A stretch of 36,313 bases of DNA. Origin: Rhodothermaceae bacterium Tc-Br11_B2g6_7 (GTDB lineage Bacteria; Bacteroidota; Rhodothermia; Rhodothermales; Salinibacteraceae). The DNA is taken from contig LKNB01000029.1 of assembly GCA_001564055.1 (NCBI GenBank), positions 1-36,313 of the forward strand. The letters are read 5' to 3'. Shown here piece after piece: positions 17,189 to 26,351 of this stretch. The position numbers and the translations under genes were made by a program. Positions within the stretch are counted from its first letter, which is position 1, and each line of letters opens with the position of its first letter. The notes below the pieces were generated by a model, which was given only the letters and a program-made list of their open reading frames with translations, was not told where the DNA came from and made no database searches.

Positions 17189-17779
17189 ATGAATATCGAC
17201 AAGATCAGAGAACTGCTCAAAGTTGTTTCGGACAGCGGCGTTGCCGAAGTAGAAATTGAGGAGGATGACTTCAAGCTGATTGTGCGGCGTAACGCGCCGA
17301 ACGTGACGGTGCAGTCGTCCCCGCCGCAGAGTTTTGGCTACCCGCCGTACAGTATGCCGATGGCGGCGCCGTATCCGCCACAGGGGGGGATGCAACCGTC
17401 GGGGGGGATGCAACCACAGGGCGGCGGCGGGGCCGGTGCGCCGCAGGCGGGAAGCCCGCCTCCGCAGCCCACACAAACAGGTGCCGCAGACCAGGCGCAG
17501 GCTGCCGCAGACGCCGAAGCAGAAGACGATAGCCCGAAGGGCGAGGTCGTGCACGCCCCCATTGTGGGGACGTTTTACCGGGCCCCAGCGCCTGACGAAG
17601 AGGCCTTCGTGCAAATAGGCGATAAGGTGAAGGTGGGAGAGACGCTGTGCATCATTGAGGCGATGAAACTGATGAACGAGATCGAGGCCGAGTTCTCGGG
17701 CACGGTCACGGATATTCTGGTCGAAAACGAAGAGCCGGTAGAGTACGACCAACCCCTGTTCGTCGTTGACCCAGCGTAG
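17189..17779 (+). CDS. accB: Biotin carboxyl carrier protein of acetyl-CoA carboxylase
   Basis: 196 aa. The N-terminal dimerisation part ('[20 protein letters not shown]...DFKLIVRR') is followed by a Pro/Gly/Met/Gln-rich flexible linker (about 35-115) and the biotinyl domain (about 118-196). The biotinylated Lys160 lies in '[14 protein letters not shown]', 36 residues from the C-terminus as expected, and the thumb-bearing '[20 protein letters not shown]' is present. It carries carboxybiotin between AccC and the carboxyltransferase AccAD, which is not in the window. The linker contains an 18-nt tandem repeat with two G7 runs at 17383-17418. accC starts 52 nt downstream. Confidence 0.97.
   Translation: MNIDKIRELLKVVSDSGVAEVEIEEDDFKLIVRRNAPNVTVQSSPPQSFGYPPYSMPMAAPYPPQGGMQPSGGMQPQGGGGAGAPQAGSPPPQPTQTGAADQAQAAADAEAEDDSPKGEVVHAPIVGTFYRAPAPDEEAFVQIGDKVKVGETLCIIEAMKLMNEIEAEFSGTVTDILVENEEPVEYDQPLFVVDPA
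17383..17418 (+). repeat. 18-bp tandem repeat with two G7 tracts inside accB linker
   Basis: GGGGGGGATGCAACC occurs at 17383-17397 and 17401-17415, period 18, encoding [12 protein letters not shown]. In-frame copy-number change would lengthen or shorten the linker; slippage in a G7 run would frameshift the biotinyl domain. Confidence 0.7.
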
Positions 17780-17830
17780 CCTCTGCGTACGTCCTCACCC
17801 GTCCTGCCCCGTCAACGCGATTCTGTTCTC

Positions 17831-19192
17831 GTGATCAAAAAAGTCCTTATCGCTAACCGAGGGGAAATTGCCCTCCGCGTCATTCGCGCCTGCCATGAGA
17901 TGGGCCTCAAGACTGCTGTGGTCTACTCCACGGCAGACCGCGACTCCCTGCACGTGCGCTTTGCTGATGAGGCGGTGTGCATCGGCCCACCTGCCTCGCG
18001 CGATAGCTACCTGCGGCCCGACCGCATTATTGCCGCCGCTGAAGTCACGGGTGCTGACGCGATCCACCCCGGCTATGGCTTCCTGGCCGAAAATGCGGAG
18101 TTTAGCGCGATCTGCGCCGACAATGATATGAAGTTCATCGGTGCCAGCCCGGATACCATCAACCGGATGGGCGACAAGGCGCTGGCCAAGGCGACGATGC
18201 GGGCCGCGAACGTGCCGGTTGTGCCGGGCTCCGAGGGCGAAATCAACGACATGGAGGAGGCGCTGGCCGAAGCAAAGAATATCGGCTTTCCCGTGATGAT
18301 TAAAGCATCCGCGGGGGGCGGCGGGCGCGGGATGCGCCTGTGCCACGAGGCCGATCAGTTCCCAAACCTGTTTCGGGCGGCTCAGAACGAGGCAGAATCT
18401 GGGTTTGGTAACCCGGGCGTATACCTCGAGAAGTTCGTCGACAGCCCTCGGCACGTCGAGATTCAAGTCCTGGGCGATGGCAAAGGCAAGGTCATTCACT
18501 TTGGCGAGCGCGAGTGCTCCATCCAACGCCGCCATCAGAAGCTACTCGAAGAATCCCCTTCGCCCGTGATGACGTCGGAGCTGCGCGCAGCGATGGGCCA
18601 AGCCGCCGTGCAGGCCGGCGAAGCCGTCAACTATGAAGGCGCGGGCACAGTTGAGTTTCTGGTGGATGCAGACCGCAACTTCTACTTCATGGAGATGAAC
18701 ACGCGCATTCAGGTGGAGCACCCTGTGACGGAGGAGGTCACCAACTCTGACCTGATTGAATACCAGATCCGTGTGGCGATGGGGGAGGACATCCAGCGCT
18801 CCTCCGTCACCGACGACGAGATCCGAGGCCACGCCATCGAGTTTCGCGTCAATGCGGAGAACCCGTTCCGCAAGTTCAGCCCATCCCCCGGCACCATCAC
18901 GGCGTTTCACCCGCCCGGCGGACCTGGCGTACGCGTAGACACGCACGCCTACGCTGGCTACGTCATCCCCCCGCATTACGACTCCATGGTGGCCAAGCTC
19001 ATCGTCCACGGTCGTACCCGCGACCATGCCATCCGCCGCGGAATCCGCGCGCTGGACGAGTTCGTCGTGGAAGGCATCCAGACCACCATCCCGTTCCATC
19101 TGCAGCTTCTTCGCAACGACCGCTTCCGCGCCGGCGACTTCGATACGAAGTTTATGGACAGCTTTGAATTTGCGCCCGAACCGGACGCCTAA
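17831..19192 (+). CDS. accC: Biotin carboxylase subunit of acetyl-CoA carboxylase
   Basis: 453 aa, GTG start at 17831 ([20 protein letters not shown], the canonical N-terminus). It carboxylates the biotin on AccB using ATP and bicarbonate. The ATP-grasp glycine loop is '[13 protein letters not shown]' (K158, GGGG 162-165), with '[20 protein letters not shown]', '[20 protein letters not shown]' and the catalytic '[19 protein letters not shown]'. Length matches E. coli AccC (449 aa). It lies 52 nt after accB and is presumably co-transcribed. gcvH follows 43 nt later in the same direction. Confidence 0.97.
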   Translation: MIKKVLIANRGEIALRVIRACHEMGLKTAVVYSTADRDSLHVRFADEAVCIGPPASRDSYLRPDRIIAAAEVTGADAIHPGYGFLAENAEFSAICADNDMKFIGASPDTINRMGDKALAKATMRAANVPVVPGSEGEINDMEEALAEAKNIGFPVMIKASAGGGGRGMRLCHEADQFPNLFRAAQNEAESGFGNPGVYLEKFVDSPRHVEIQVLGDGKGKVIHFGERECSIQRRHQKLLEESPSPVMTSELRAAMGQAAVQAGEAVNYEGAGTVEFLVDADRNFYFMEMNTRIQVEHPVTEEVTNSDLIEYQIRVAMGEDIQRSSVTDDEIRGHAIEFRVNAENPFRKFSPSPGTITAFHPPGGPGVRVDTHAYAGYVIPPHYDSMVAKLIVHGRTRDHAIRRGIRALDEFVVEGIQTTIPFHLQLLRNDRFRAGDFDTKFMDSFEFAPEPDA

Positions 19193-19234
19193 CGCTCGAC
19201 CCTTCTCTCGACGCTCACCTACACCATCTGCGCT

Positions 19235-19618
19235 ATGGACTTCCCCGACGATCTGTACTACACCGAAGACCACGAGTGGCTGCGCCTGTCCGACGATGGC
19301 GCGACGGCTACCGTAGGCATCACCGACTTTGCCCAGGGCGAACTGGGTGATATCGTTTTTGTGGAGGTTGAGCCCGACGGTACCACGCTGGAGCAGGATG
19401 AGGTCTTCGGCACGGTAGAGGCTGTAAAGACTGTATCTGAGCTTTACATGCCGGTGTCAGGCACGCTCCAATCGTTTAATGAGGAACTGGAAGCGACCCC
19501 CGAGCTTGTGAATGACGATCCGTATGGGGAAGGGTGGATGGTTACCATCACGATCGAAGATGCGGCCGAGGTAGAGGCGCTGATGCCCGCGAAGGATTAC
19601 GAAGCAATGGTCGGGTAG
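19235..19618 (+). CDS. gcvH: Glycine cleavage system H protein
   Basis: 127 aa lipoyl carrier that shuttles the aminomethyl group between the P and T proteins of glycine cleavage. Lipoylation site Lys65 lies in 'GTVEAVKTVSELYMPVSG'. The N-terminus 'DLYYTEDHEWLRL' and the segment 'TVGITDFAQGELGDIVFVEV' are diagnostic. gcvP, gcvT and lpd are not in the window, so this is a detached gcvH, placed next to accBC; both encode carriers with a prosthetic group on a swinging lysine. Full length and intact. Confidence 0.97.
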   Translation: MDFPDDLYYTEDHEWLRLSDDGATATVGITDFAQGELGDIVFVEVEPDGTTLEQDEVFGTVEAVKTVSELYMPVSGTLQSFNEELEATPELVNDDPYGEGWMVTITIEDAAEVEALMPAKDYEAMVG

Positions 19619-19675
19619 CGCCTGTACACTGTTCGTTTGCCTTACTTTGTTTGACTGATTGCACCGCCGGCCGGT

Positions 19676-21244
19676 ATGGACCAACTGCTGCTTATTCTCG
19701 ACTTTGGTTCTCAGTACACGCAGCTCATCGCGCGGCGCGTGCGCGAGGCTGGTGTATATTCGGAGATTTTGCCCTGCACCGCCCCAATCGATACGATCCG
19801 GGCACGGGCGCCGGAGGGGATCATCCTCTCGGGCGGACCCTGCTCCGTCTACGATGACGATGCCCCACAGCTCGACCCCCAACTGCTGGAGCTTACCCGG
19901 CCCGATGGCTCGCCCACGCCTGTACTGGGCATTTGCTACGGGCTGCAGGCGATGGCCCATGTGGGTGGGGGAGCGGTGCAGCGCGCGGAACGCCGCGAGT
20001 TTGGGCGCGCGCACCTGCGCGTCGACACCGACGAGGACTTGCTGGCGGGGGTCCCCGCCGGTAGCTCCGTCTGGATGAGCCACGGCGATCACCTCACGCA
20101 GCTCCCCGATGGATACGACGTGATCGCCCACACGGATAACGCCCCGATCGCGGCTGTGCGGCACGATGACCGCCCGTACTACGGCGTTCAGTTTCATCCG
20201 GAGGTGGTGCACACCGACCATGGCCGGCAGATCCTGCAGAACTTCGCCCTGCGCATTTGCGGCTGCGATGGCAGCTGGACGCCGGCATCCTTCGTCGAAG
20301 AAAAAATCGACGACATCCGGGCACAGGTCGGCGACGATCACGTCATCCTCGGCCTCTCCGGCGGCGTCGATTCGTCCGTGGCGGCTGTGCTCCTCCATCG
20401 CGCCATCGGCGATCAGCTAACCTGCATCTTTGTAAACAACGGCGTCCTTCGGAAAGGGGAGTGGGAGCAGGTACAGACCACGTTCCGAGACCACTTCGAG
20501 ATCCGCCTGCAAGCGGTGGACGCCAGCCAGCGCTTCCTGGACCGACTGGAGGGCGTGACCGATCCGGAGGAGAAGCGCGTCTTAATTGGCAATACGTTCA
20601 TCGATGTGTTTGATGAAGCCACCGACGCTGTGGCCGAGGAGCTGGGCGTTCGCCCGCGGTTTCTTGCGCAGGGCACGCTCTACCCGGATGTCATTGAAAG
20701 CATCTCGTTTAAGGGACCATCGGCCACCATCAAAACGCACCATAACGTGGGCGGGCTGCCGGAAGAGCTTAACTTTGACATCATCGAACCCTTCCGCGAG
20801 CTGTTTAAGGACGAGGTACGGACGATCGGCGACCTGCTGGGCGTGCCTAAGGCCATCGTGGGGCGCCACCCGTTCCCCGGCCCGGGGCTGGCCATCCGGA
20901 TTCTGGGACCCATCTCGCGGGGTGCGCTACAGAAGCTCCGCGAGGCTGATGCCATCTTCATCGAAGAGCTCCATCGCCACGAGCTGTACGACAAAACATG
21001 GCAGGCGTTTGCCGTCTTGTTGCCGGTGCAGACGGTCGGTGTGATGGGCGATGAGCGCACGTACGAGAGTGTCTGCGCACTGCGCGCCGTAACCAGCGTG
21101 GATGGCATGACTGCCGATTGGGCCCGCCTGCCGCACGAGTTCCTGGCACACGTCTCCAACCGGATCGTAAACGAGATCCCGGGCATCAACCGCTGCGTGT
21201 ACGACGTGAGCTCCAAGCCGCCCGCCACGATTGAGTGGGAATAG
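19676..21244 (+). CDS. guaA: GMP synthase (glutamine-hydrolysing)
   Basis: 522 aa. It converts XMP to GMP using ATP and glutamine. The N-terminal class I amidotransferase has the catalytic triad Cys87 ('[10 protein letters not shown]'), His174 and Glu176 ('[10 protein letters not shown]'). The ATP-pyrophosphatase domain has the P-loop '[13 protein letters not shown]' (SGGVDSS at 228-234). The C-terminal dimerisation domain includes '[16 protein letters not shown]' and ends '...[18 protein letters not shown]', the standard GuaA tail. It begins 57 nt after gcvH. I see no purine riboswitch in that short leader. guaB is not in the window. Confidence 0.98.
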   Translation: MDQLLLILDFGSQYTQLIARRVREAGVYSEILPCTAPIDTIRARAPEGIILSGGPCSVYDDDAPQLDPQLLELTRPDGSPTPVLGICYGLQAMAHVGGGAVQRAERREFGRAHLRVDTDEDLLAGVPAGSSVWMSHGDHLTQLPDGYDVIAHTDNAPIAAVRHDDRPYYGVQFHPEVVHTDHGRQILQNFALRICGCDGSWTPASFVEEKIDDIRAQVGDDHVILGLSGGVDSSVAAVLLHRAIGDQLTCIFVNNGVLRKGEWEQVQTTFRDHFEIRLQAVDASQRFLDRLEGVTDPEEKRVLIGNTFIDVFDEATDAVAEELGVRPRFLAQGTLYPDVIESISFKGPSATIKTHHNVGGLPEELNFDIIEPFRELFKDEVRTIGDLLGVPKAIVGRHPFPGPGLAIRILGPISRGALQKLREADAIFIEELHRHELYDKTWQAFAVLLPVQTVGVMGDERTYESVCALRAVTSVDGMTADWARLPHEFLAHVSNRIVNEIPGINRCVYDVSSKPPATIEWE

Positions 21245-21419
21245 GGCGGAAGCGCAGTGAACGGGTATGCCTACGGGGTACCAATCATTCGCGTATGGTA
21301 GTGCTGCTGCCGCCAACCTTCTGTTCGAGCATGGTACAGCCCCGCCCGTGCCCTTCGAACCGCCTTTTCGGTAGCGCGTGGAAAGGCCGCTCGCTTTTGT
21401 CACCTGCAGTTCCGTACTG

Positions 21420-22940
21420 ATGCTGCGTTCCACCGCTTTGCTCCGCTATTTGCTGGTTGTATTCCTGTTCTTTCCCGTGGCGTCCGCTCTGGCGCAGGCG
21501 GAAGATCCCTTCCCGTCAATCCGAGATGCGGAGGGCCTCTTCGAACGGGGCGTGGAAGCCTTCGAACGGGGCGACCACGACGAAGCCACACGCCTGTTTG
21601 AGCGCACGTATGCGTCCTTCCCTCAGCATCAGAAAACGACGGCTGCGATGGCGCTGCACGCCAAGGCCGCCTTTCGGGCGGGAGCGTACGACGAGGCGGC
21701 GGCTCGCGCCGAGGCCCTTCGCGAAGCGTACCCGCAAAGCCGGTACACCGAGGCCATGGAGCGTATGGTGGAACTGATTGCTGAACATGAAGCTGCCGTA
21801 CGCAACCAGCCCGAACCCGTCCGGCTTGGTATTGCCCTACGCCTTGACGGCGAGCAGTCGGTCCTGGCTCAGGCGCTCTTCAACGGCATCCGCCTGGCTG
21901 TGGAGGAGGCCAACGGGGCGATCGACCTCGATCAGCTCGCCGCTGCGCTCGACGGGGGGCTGGATGATCTGGCTTTCCTGACGCCCCTGGAGGAGGAGCG
22001 GCGGCCCGTCCAAATGATCTTCGAAGATGGCGGCGACGGCCCTTCGGATGTTGAGCACGCCGTGGAGCGTCTGGTCGCTCAAGACGTTGACGTTATCATC
22101 GGGCCGCTATTCAGCGAAGACGCCATTGCCGCCGCCCGCGTCGCCGAGCGCAACGGTGTGGTGCTGATCGCCCCGCTTGCTACGCAGGATGCTGTCTCCG
22201 AAGGACGCTCGTACGTGTTCCAGGCGAACCCCTCGGTTACCACCCGGGGCCGCGTCATGGCTCGGTTGGCAGACCGCAGCCTGGGCCTCAGGGGCATTGG
22301 CGTACTGGCGCAGGAACGCAGCGAGTTGAGCATGCGCATGGCCGAGAGCTTCCGTGCGGAGGCCGAACGCCGCGGTCTACACGTTCCGTTCTTCCACACC
22401 GTGGATACCCCGTCTGCGCTCATCGACTGGGTTGACGAGGCACAGCTCGACTCCCTGGTTGCCGCATCCTCAGCCGACACGCCCATCGACGGTGTCTACA
22501 TGCCGTTCTCCGGTTCCGGCGTCGGTCAGAATATTCGTCATGCCCTGGGCAGTCTGCAGCGCGGTGGGGTGGACGTCCGTGTGTTGGGCAACGCAGAATG
22601 GCACGGCACCGTAGCACCTCCGGACGGGGGGCCGTTCAATACGGTGTACTCGAATGACTTCCTCGTGGAGGACGGGCGAAACGAGGTGCGGACCTTTCAG
22701 GCGCGCTACGAAGCGCTCTCTGGAGAACGCCCGGATCGCCTGGCCTTTGTGGGCTACGATGTCGCGCAGTTTGTACTCCAAGCTTTCCATGAGGGGGGAT
22801 CCGCTCCCCTGCACGACCGGCTTCGCTCGAAGGCCGCGTATGAAGGGCTCGGTATGCGGATCGCCTTCGAAGGGCAGGGGGTTAACCAGGCGCTGTTCTT
22901 CCATCGAGTCCGGTTTGGGCAGGTAGAGCGCCTGCGCTGA
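21420..22940 (+). CDS. Periplasmic TPR plus type I periplasmic-binding-fold protein (LpoA-like architecture)
   Basis: 506 aa from ATG 21420. An in-frame GTG at 21378 would add 14 residues and spoil the signal peptide. The signal peptide ends 'VASALA-QAEDP'. Residues about 35-125 are TPR-like helical repeats ('LFERGVEAFERGDHDEATRL', 'AKAAFRAGAYDEAAARAEAL'). From about 140 to the end is a Leu/Ile/Val-binding-type fold ('VRLGIALRL', 'ALFNGIRLAVEEANGAI', 'DVIIGPLFSEDAIAAARVAE', 'GVVLIAPLATQDAV', 'LAFVGYDVAQFVLQAF'). TPR followed by this fold is the layout of LpoA, the outer-membrane activator of PBP1A, but here there is no lipobox Cys. It may instead be an orphan substrate-binding protein; no ABC transporter genes are adjacent. 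The BamD-like gene follows 165 nt downstream. Confidence 0.75.
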   Translation: MLRSTALLRYLLVVFLFFPVASALAQAEDPFPSIRDAEGLFERGVEAFERGDHDEATRLFERTYASFPQHQKTTAAMALHAKAAFRAGAYDEAAARAEALREAYPQSRYTEAMERMVELIAEHEAAVRNQPEPVRLGIALRLDGEQSVLAQALFNGIRLAVEEANGAIDLDQLAAALDGGLDDLAFLTPLEEERRPVQMIFEDGGDGPSDVEHAVERLVAQDVDVIIGPLFSEDAIAAARVAERNGVVLIAPLATQDAVSEGRSYVFQANPSVTTRGRVMARLADRSLGLRGIGVLAQERSELSMRMAESFRAEAERRGLHVPFFHTVDTPSALIDWVDEAQLDSLVAASSADTPIDGVYMPFSGSGVGQNIRHALGSLQRGGVDVRVLGNAEWHGTVAPPDGGPFNTVYSNDFLVEDGRNEVRTFQARYEALSGERPDRLAFVGYDVAQFVLQAFHEGGSAPLHDRLRSKAAYEGLGMRIAFEGQGVNQALFFHRVRFGQVERLR

Positions 22941-23105
22941 GCTGCCGTGGGCCCTGTGCTGGACGCGCGACACCGGAACTGCCCTTAAAAGGCGCCGTAC
23001 GACCGCGCCACATGGAGGGCATGGCAATGACCGTTTATTCAGTGGCGCTCCTTGCCGCCGCGTGCGCTCCACCCCTCAGTTTTTTCCCTTCTGTTCCCCG
23101 TGTAT

Positions 23106-23915
23106 ATGCGTCGGTTTCGTCTTGCCATCGCGCTGCCTCTGCTGCTGGTCTTCTTCCTGACCGGTTGCGGCAGCTCTGGGCAACTTCAATATGACTCGGC
23201 GGAGGATGCCTTCAACAAGGGCATGGAGCGCTTCGAAAATGAGCGCTACGACCGCGCCGCGTCCTATTTCCGTGCCGTCTTCGACTTCGGTCGGACAAAC
23301 GAATTTGCAGCTGATGCGCAGCTCTACCTGGCACGTGCGCACAAAGAGAATCGCGAGCTTATCATTGCGGCGCAGGAGTACACGCGTTTCTTGGAGCTCT
23401 ACCGCACCGACCCCCGGGTAGAGGAGGCGGAGTTTGAGCGAGCCATGACGTACTACGCGCGCTCGCCGCGCTTCCAGTTTGATCAAACCCCCACGCATCA
23501 GGCCCTGCGCTTCTTCCAGCTCTACGTGCAGCGGCATCCCAATGCCCCACGGGCTGACGAGGCGTCGGACAAGATTGACGAGATGCGCAACAAACTCGCG
23601 CGGAAGCAACTCTACACCGCCGAACACTACGAACGACGCGGAAGCTATCAGGCGGCCGCCCTCTCGTACGATAAGGTATTTGACCAGTACCCGGACTCCG
23701 AATGGGCTGATGATGCCATGCTTGGCGCTATGCGGATGTACATCGCATTCAGTGATGCCAGCGTGCCGAGCCGCCAGGCCGAGCGTCTTGAGCCGGCGCT
23801 GGAACGCTATCAACAAATGCTGCAGCTCTTCCCGGACAGTCCACTCCTGAAGGAGGCAGAGCGCTATTACGAACGCGCCCAGCAGCGGCACGAGCGCCTG
23901 CTTGCAGGAAACTGA
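23106..23915 (+). CDS. bamD: BamD/ComL-like outer-membrane assembly lipoprotein
   Basis: 269 aa from ATG 23106; a TTG start at 23052 would add 18 residues ahead of the signal peptide and is unlikely. Lipoprotein signal with Cys21 ('LLLVFFLTGCGSSG'). The mature part is a chain of TPR-like helical pairs: 'AEDAFNKGMERFENERYDRA', 'AADAQLYLARAHKENRELII', 'APRADEASDKIDEMRNKLAR', 'RGSYQAAALSYDKVFDQYPD'. These match YfiO/BamD, the essential lipoprotein of the beta-barrel assembly machine that works with BamA at the outer membrane. bamA is not in the window. nadD begins 89 nt downstream. Some generic TPR lipoproteins look similar, but length and repeat spacing favour BamD. Confidence 0.87.
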   Translation: MRRFRLAIALPLLLVFFLTGCGSSGQLQYDSAEDAFNKGMERFENERYDRAASYFRAVFDFGRTNEFAADAQLYLARAHKENRELIIAAQEYTRFLELYRTDPRVEEAEFERAMTYYARSPRFQFDQTPTHQALRFFQLYVQRHPNAPRADEASDKIDEMRNKLARKQLYTAEHYERRGSYQAAALSYDKVFDQYPDSEWADDAMLGAMRMYIAFSDASVPSRQAERLEPALERYQQMLQLFPDSPLLKEAERYYERAQQRHERLLAGN

Positions 23916-24004
23916 TCCTGACGTGCCGGACGTGCCACCGGTGCGGGGTCTTTCCTTCCGGGGAAGGCCCCTTCGCTATGATACCCCACCATCCACCTAC
24001 GTCC

Positions 24005-24589
24005 ATGCCCACGGTCGGCATTTTTGGGGGATCGTTCAATCCGCCCCACGTTGCACATCTCATCGTAGCTGAGACCGTGCGCGACCAGTTCGGTTTGGAT
24101 CAGGTGCTGTGGATCCCGAATTACAGCCCACCGCACAAAGCCAACGGAGAACTCGCGGCGCCGGCCCATCGCTATGCCATGACGGAGCGAGCCATTGGCG
24201 GGTACGATCGCTTCGCGATCTCAGACATTGAGCTAACCCGCGGCGGTACCTCCTACACCATCGATACCCTGCGGCAGCTGCAAAAAGCCCACCCGGATAC
24301 GACGTACAGCCTGATCATCGGTAGCGACAGCCTTCGCACATTCGCCCACTGGCACGAAGCCGACGCCATCGCCGCCCTGGTGCCGATCATTGTCTACAAG
24401 CGGCCGGGGGGGCTCTCGGGCGTGGTGGAGCCCCGGTTTGCCAATCAGGTGCGCTTTGCGGACGCCCCCCTGCTGGAGATCTCGGGCTCTGAAATCAGAG
24501 CCCGGGTACAGCAGGGCCGCTCCATACGCTACCTGGTTCCAGATGCCGTTCGTATGTATCTACACCAGGAAGGGCTGTACGCCGGATAG
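24005..24589 (+). CDS. nadD: Nicotinate-nucleotide adenylyltransferase
   Basis: 194 aa from ATG 24005 (MPTVGIFGGSFNPPHVAHLI). The frame is open back to 23978, but the Pro/His-rich extension is unlike the family. It transfers AMP from ATP to nicotinate mononucleotide in NAD synthesis. The nucleotidyltransferase motif is GGSFNPPHVAH (8-18, with H15 and H18). 'WIPNYSPPHKAN', 'YSLIIGSDSLRTFAHWHEAD' and the C-terminal 'EISGSEIRARVQQGRSIRYL' (ISxTxIR-type motif) are all present. It lies between the BamD-like gene and the GH3 gene (35 nt downstream) on the same strand. Confidence 0.96.
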   Translation: MPTVGIFGGSFNPPHVAHLIVAETVRDQFGLDQVLWIPNYSPPHKANGELAAPAHRYAMTERAIGGYDRFAISDIELTRGGTSYTIDTLRQLQKAHPDTTYSLIIGSDSLRTFAHWHEADAIAALVPIIVYKRPGGLSGVVEPRFANQVRFADAPLLEISGSEIRARVQQGRSIRYLVPDAVRMYLHQEGLYAG

Positions 24590-24624
24590 CTCTCGCGATA
24601 CACCATCGGGCCCCTTGCTTTACC

Positions 24625-26286
24625 ATGACGATTCCTTCTGCTGAACACCTGACGCTGCCCGCGTGTGCGGCGCAGGTGTTATTTCCGCGACTCGGGACGT
24701 GGATGGATGGCGGCACGACTGTGGAGGAGGGCGCGCTCCCTTTCGAAGCGCTGATAGCTGACGTGCTGGTTGGCGGGGCGCTCCTCTTCAACGGCCACGT
24801 GGCCACCACGCCTACCGTGCTGAAGCGGCTACAGGAGCAGAGCCCGCTCCCCCTGTTGATCGCGGCCGATATGGAGCGGGGCGCGGGGCAGCAACTGCAG
24901 GGTGCCACGGTGTTTCCGCATGCGATGGCGTGTGGGCACGCCGCAGACCGCGGCGCTGAAGGGGTGGCGCACCTGGCGCGCATCACGGCCCGCGAGGCAC
25001 TCACCTGCGGCGTTCAGATGCTCCTGGCGCCTGTCGCTGATATCGATCGCAACCCCGAAAATCCCATTATCGCAACGCGAGCGTTTGGGCACACGCCTAC
25101 GGCTGTGACGCGGCATGTGGAAACGTACGTGCGCGCTGCCATCACGGAAGGCGCGCTGACCGTTGCCAAGCACTTTCCCGGCCACGGTGGCACCACTACC
25201 GACTCGCACGCGGCCCTGCCGGAGGTGTCCGATACACGAGCTGCGCTCGAAGCAACAGATCTCGCCCCCTTCCAAGCCGCCGTTGCAACAGGCACCGCGG
25301 GGCTCATGAGCGCCCATGTAGCGGTTCCTGCACTGGATGCGGAAGGCCGCCCCGCAACAGTATCTCCTCCTATATTGCGCTATGCCCGGGAGACCCTGGG
25401 CTTTACCGGGCTTTTGGTGAGCGACAGCCTGCGGATGGCCGGGATCACGGCGCCCTATCCAGATCCGGGAGCCCTGGCTGTCGCCTGTGTGGCGGCGGGT
25501 ATCGACGTACTGCTGGATCCGCGCGACCCACGAGTTGCCGCTGAGGCGCTTGTATCAGCGGTTGCCGCTGGGCACCTCCCGGAGGCGCGATTGCGGACGG
25601 CAGCCGCGCGCGTGCTGACGGCCAAACGAAACCTGCTCCACCGGTTTGGTACAGTGATCTTTCAGCACCCGGAGTCCATCTATGGATTGGAACGCGTGAG
25701 CTGCCGACGCCACCAGGAACGGGCAGAAGCCATTGCACAGCAGGCGGTGGAGGTGGCCCCGCAGGATGGAGCTCCAGAGCGGCCATCGTCGCTCGCGGTC
25801 GTCGTGCTGGCAGCGTCGGAGACGTTTGCGGCCCGCGACAGGACCCTCCGGGAGGGGGTGATGGCGCTGGCGTCCACCGTGCACTACCGCCACCTGGCGC
25901 GTCAGCCCTCGGAAGAGCAGGTGCGCGACATCGAAGCCACGATTCAGGCCACAGACCACCTACTGGTCGTTACGGTGGTGCAGCCAGCCGCCTGGCAGCA
26001 GTTCGGGCTCTCGGCGCCACAGCAGGCATGGCTCGCGCGCATCGCCACGAACCGCTCGCTCTGGCTTGGCGCGCTCGGGCGCCCACCAACGACTACCCCC
26101 CCGGCAGCGCTGCGGTTGGTCACGTACAGCGATGTGCCAGCCGCACAGCAAGCCCTCGTCGACGCTCTGCAGGCGCGATTCGCCGACACCCCCCTGGCGA
26201 CGGATGCGCCCCACACGGAGGACTCCTGGAAGACGAACGCCACTCCCCGCGACGAACAGTCCCCGGATGTCTTTGGCGCAGCCTGA
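24625..26286 (+). CDS. Glycoside hydrolase family 3, NagZ-like beta-N-acetylhexosaminidase with C-terminal GH3-type domain
   Basis: 553 aa, no signal peptide. The N-terminal (beta/alpha)8 domain (about 1-335) contains the NagZ signature 'AKHFPGHGGTTTDSHAALP' (K182-H183, and the loop D193/H195 that serves as acid/base in NagZ enzymes) and the nucleophile Asp267 in 'LLVSDSLRMAG'. NagZ releases GlcNAc from muropeptides in cell-wall recycling. Residues about 335-553 form an extra domain resembling GH3_C, with strands such as 'SLAVVVLAAS' and 'DHLLVVTVV'. That makes it the two-domain type seen in Bacillus NagZ, but apparently cytoplasmic. A 7-bp hairpin (26289-26306, CATT loop, no U-tract) lies 2 nt past the stop. 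Confidence 0.82.
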   Translation: MTIPSAEHLTLPACAAQVLFPRLGTWMDGGTTVEEGALPFEALIADVLVGGALLFNGHVATTPTVLKRLQEQSPLPLLIAADMERGAGQQLQGATVFPHAMACGHAADRGAEGVAHLARITAREALTCGVQMLLAPVADIDRNPENPIIATRAFGHTPTAVTRHVETYVRAAITEGALTVAKHFPGHGGTTTDSHAALPEVSDTRAALEATDLAPFQAAVATGTAGLMSAHVAVPALDAEGRPATVSPPILRYARETLGFTGLLVSDSLRMAGITAPYPDPGALAVACVAAGIDVLLDPRDPRVAAEALVSAVAAGHLPEARLRTAAARVLTAKRNLLHRFGTVIFQHPESIYGLERVSCRRHQERAEAIAQQAVEVAPQDGAPERPSSLAVVVLAASETFAARDRTLREGVMALASTVHYRHLARQPSEEQVRDIEATIQATDHLLVVTVVQPAAWQQFGLSAPQQAWLARIATNRSLWLGALGRPPTTTPPAALRLVTYSDVPAAQQALVDALQARFADTPLATDAPHTEDSWKTNATPRDEQSPDVFGAA

Positions 26287-26351
26287 ACCGGCATCCATTG
26301 GTGCCGTACGTTCACTCCGTACCAACTACTCTGACCAACACCTCCAAACCT

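Noticed and set aside
16571..19618. A novel multi-carrier biosynthetic cluster (efp, accB, accC, gcvH)
   Set aside because: All members are standard housekeeping genes in a commonly seen order; nothing beyond adjacency links gcvH to fatty-acid synthesis.
19457..20398. 313-codon minus-strand open frame opposite gcvH and guaA
   Set aside because: Crosses two solid genes on the other strand and has no domain signal.
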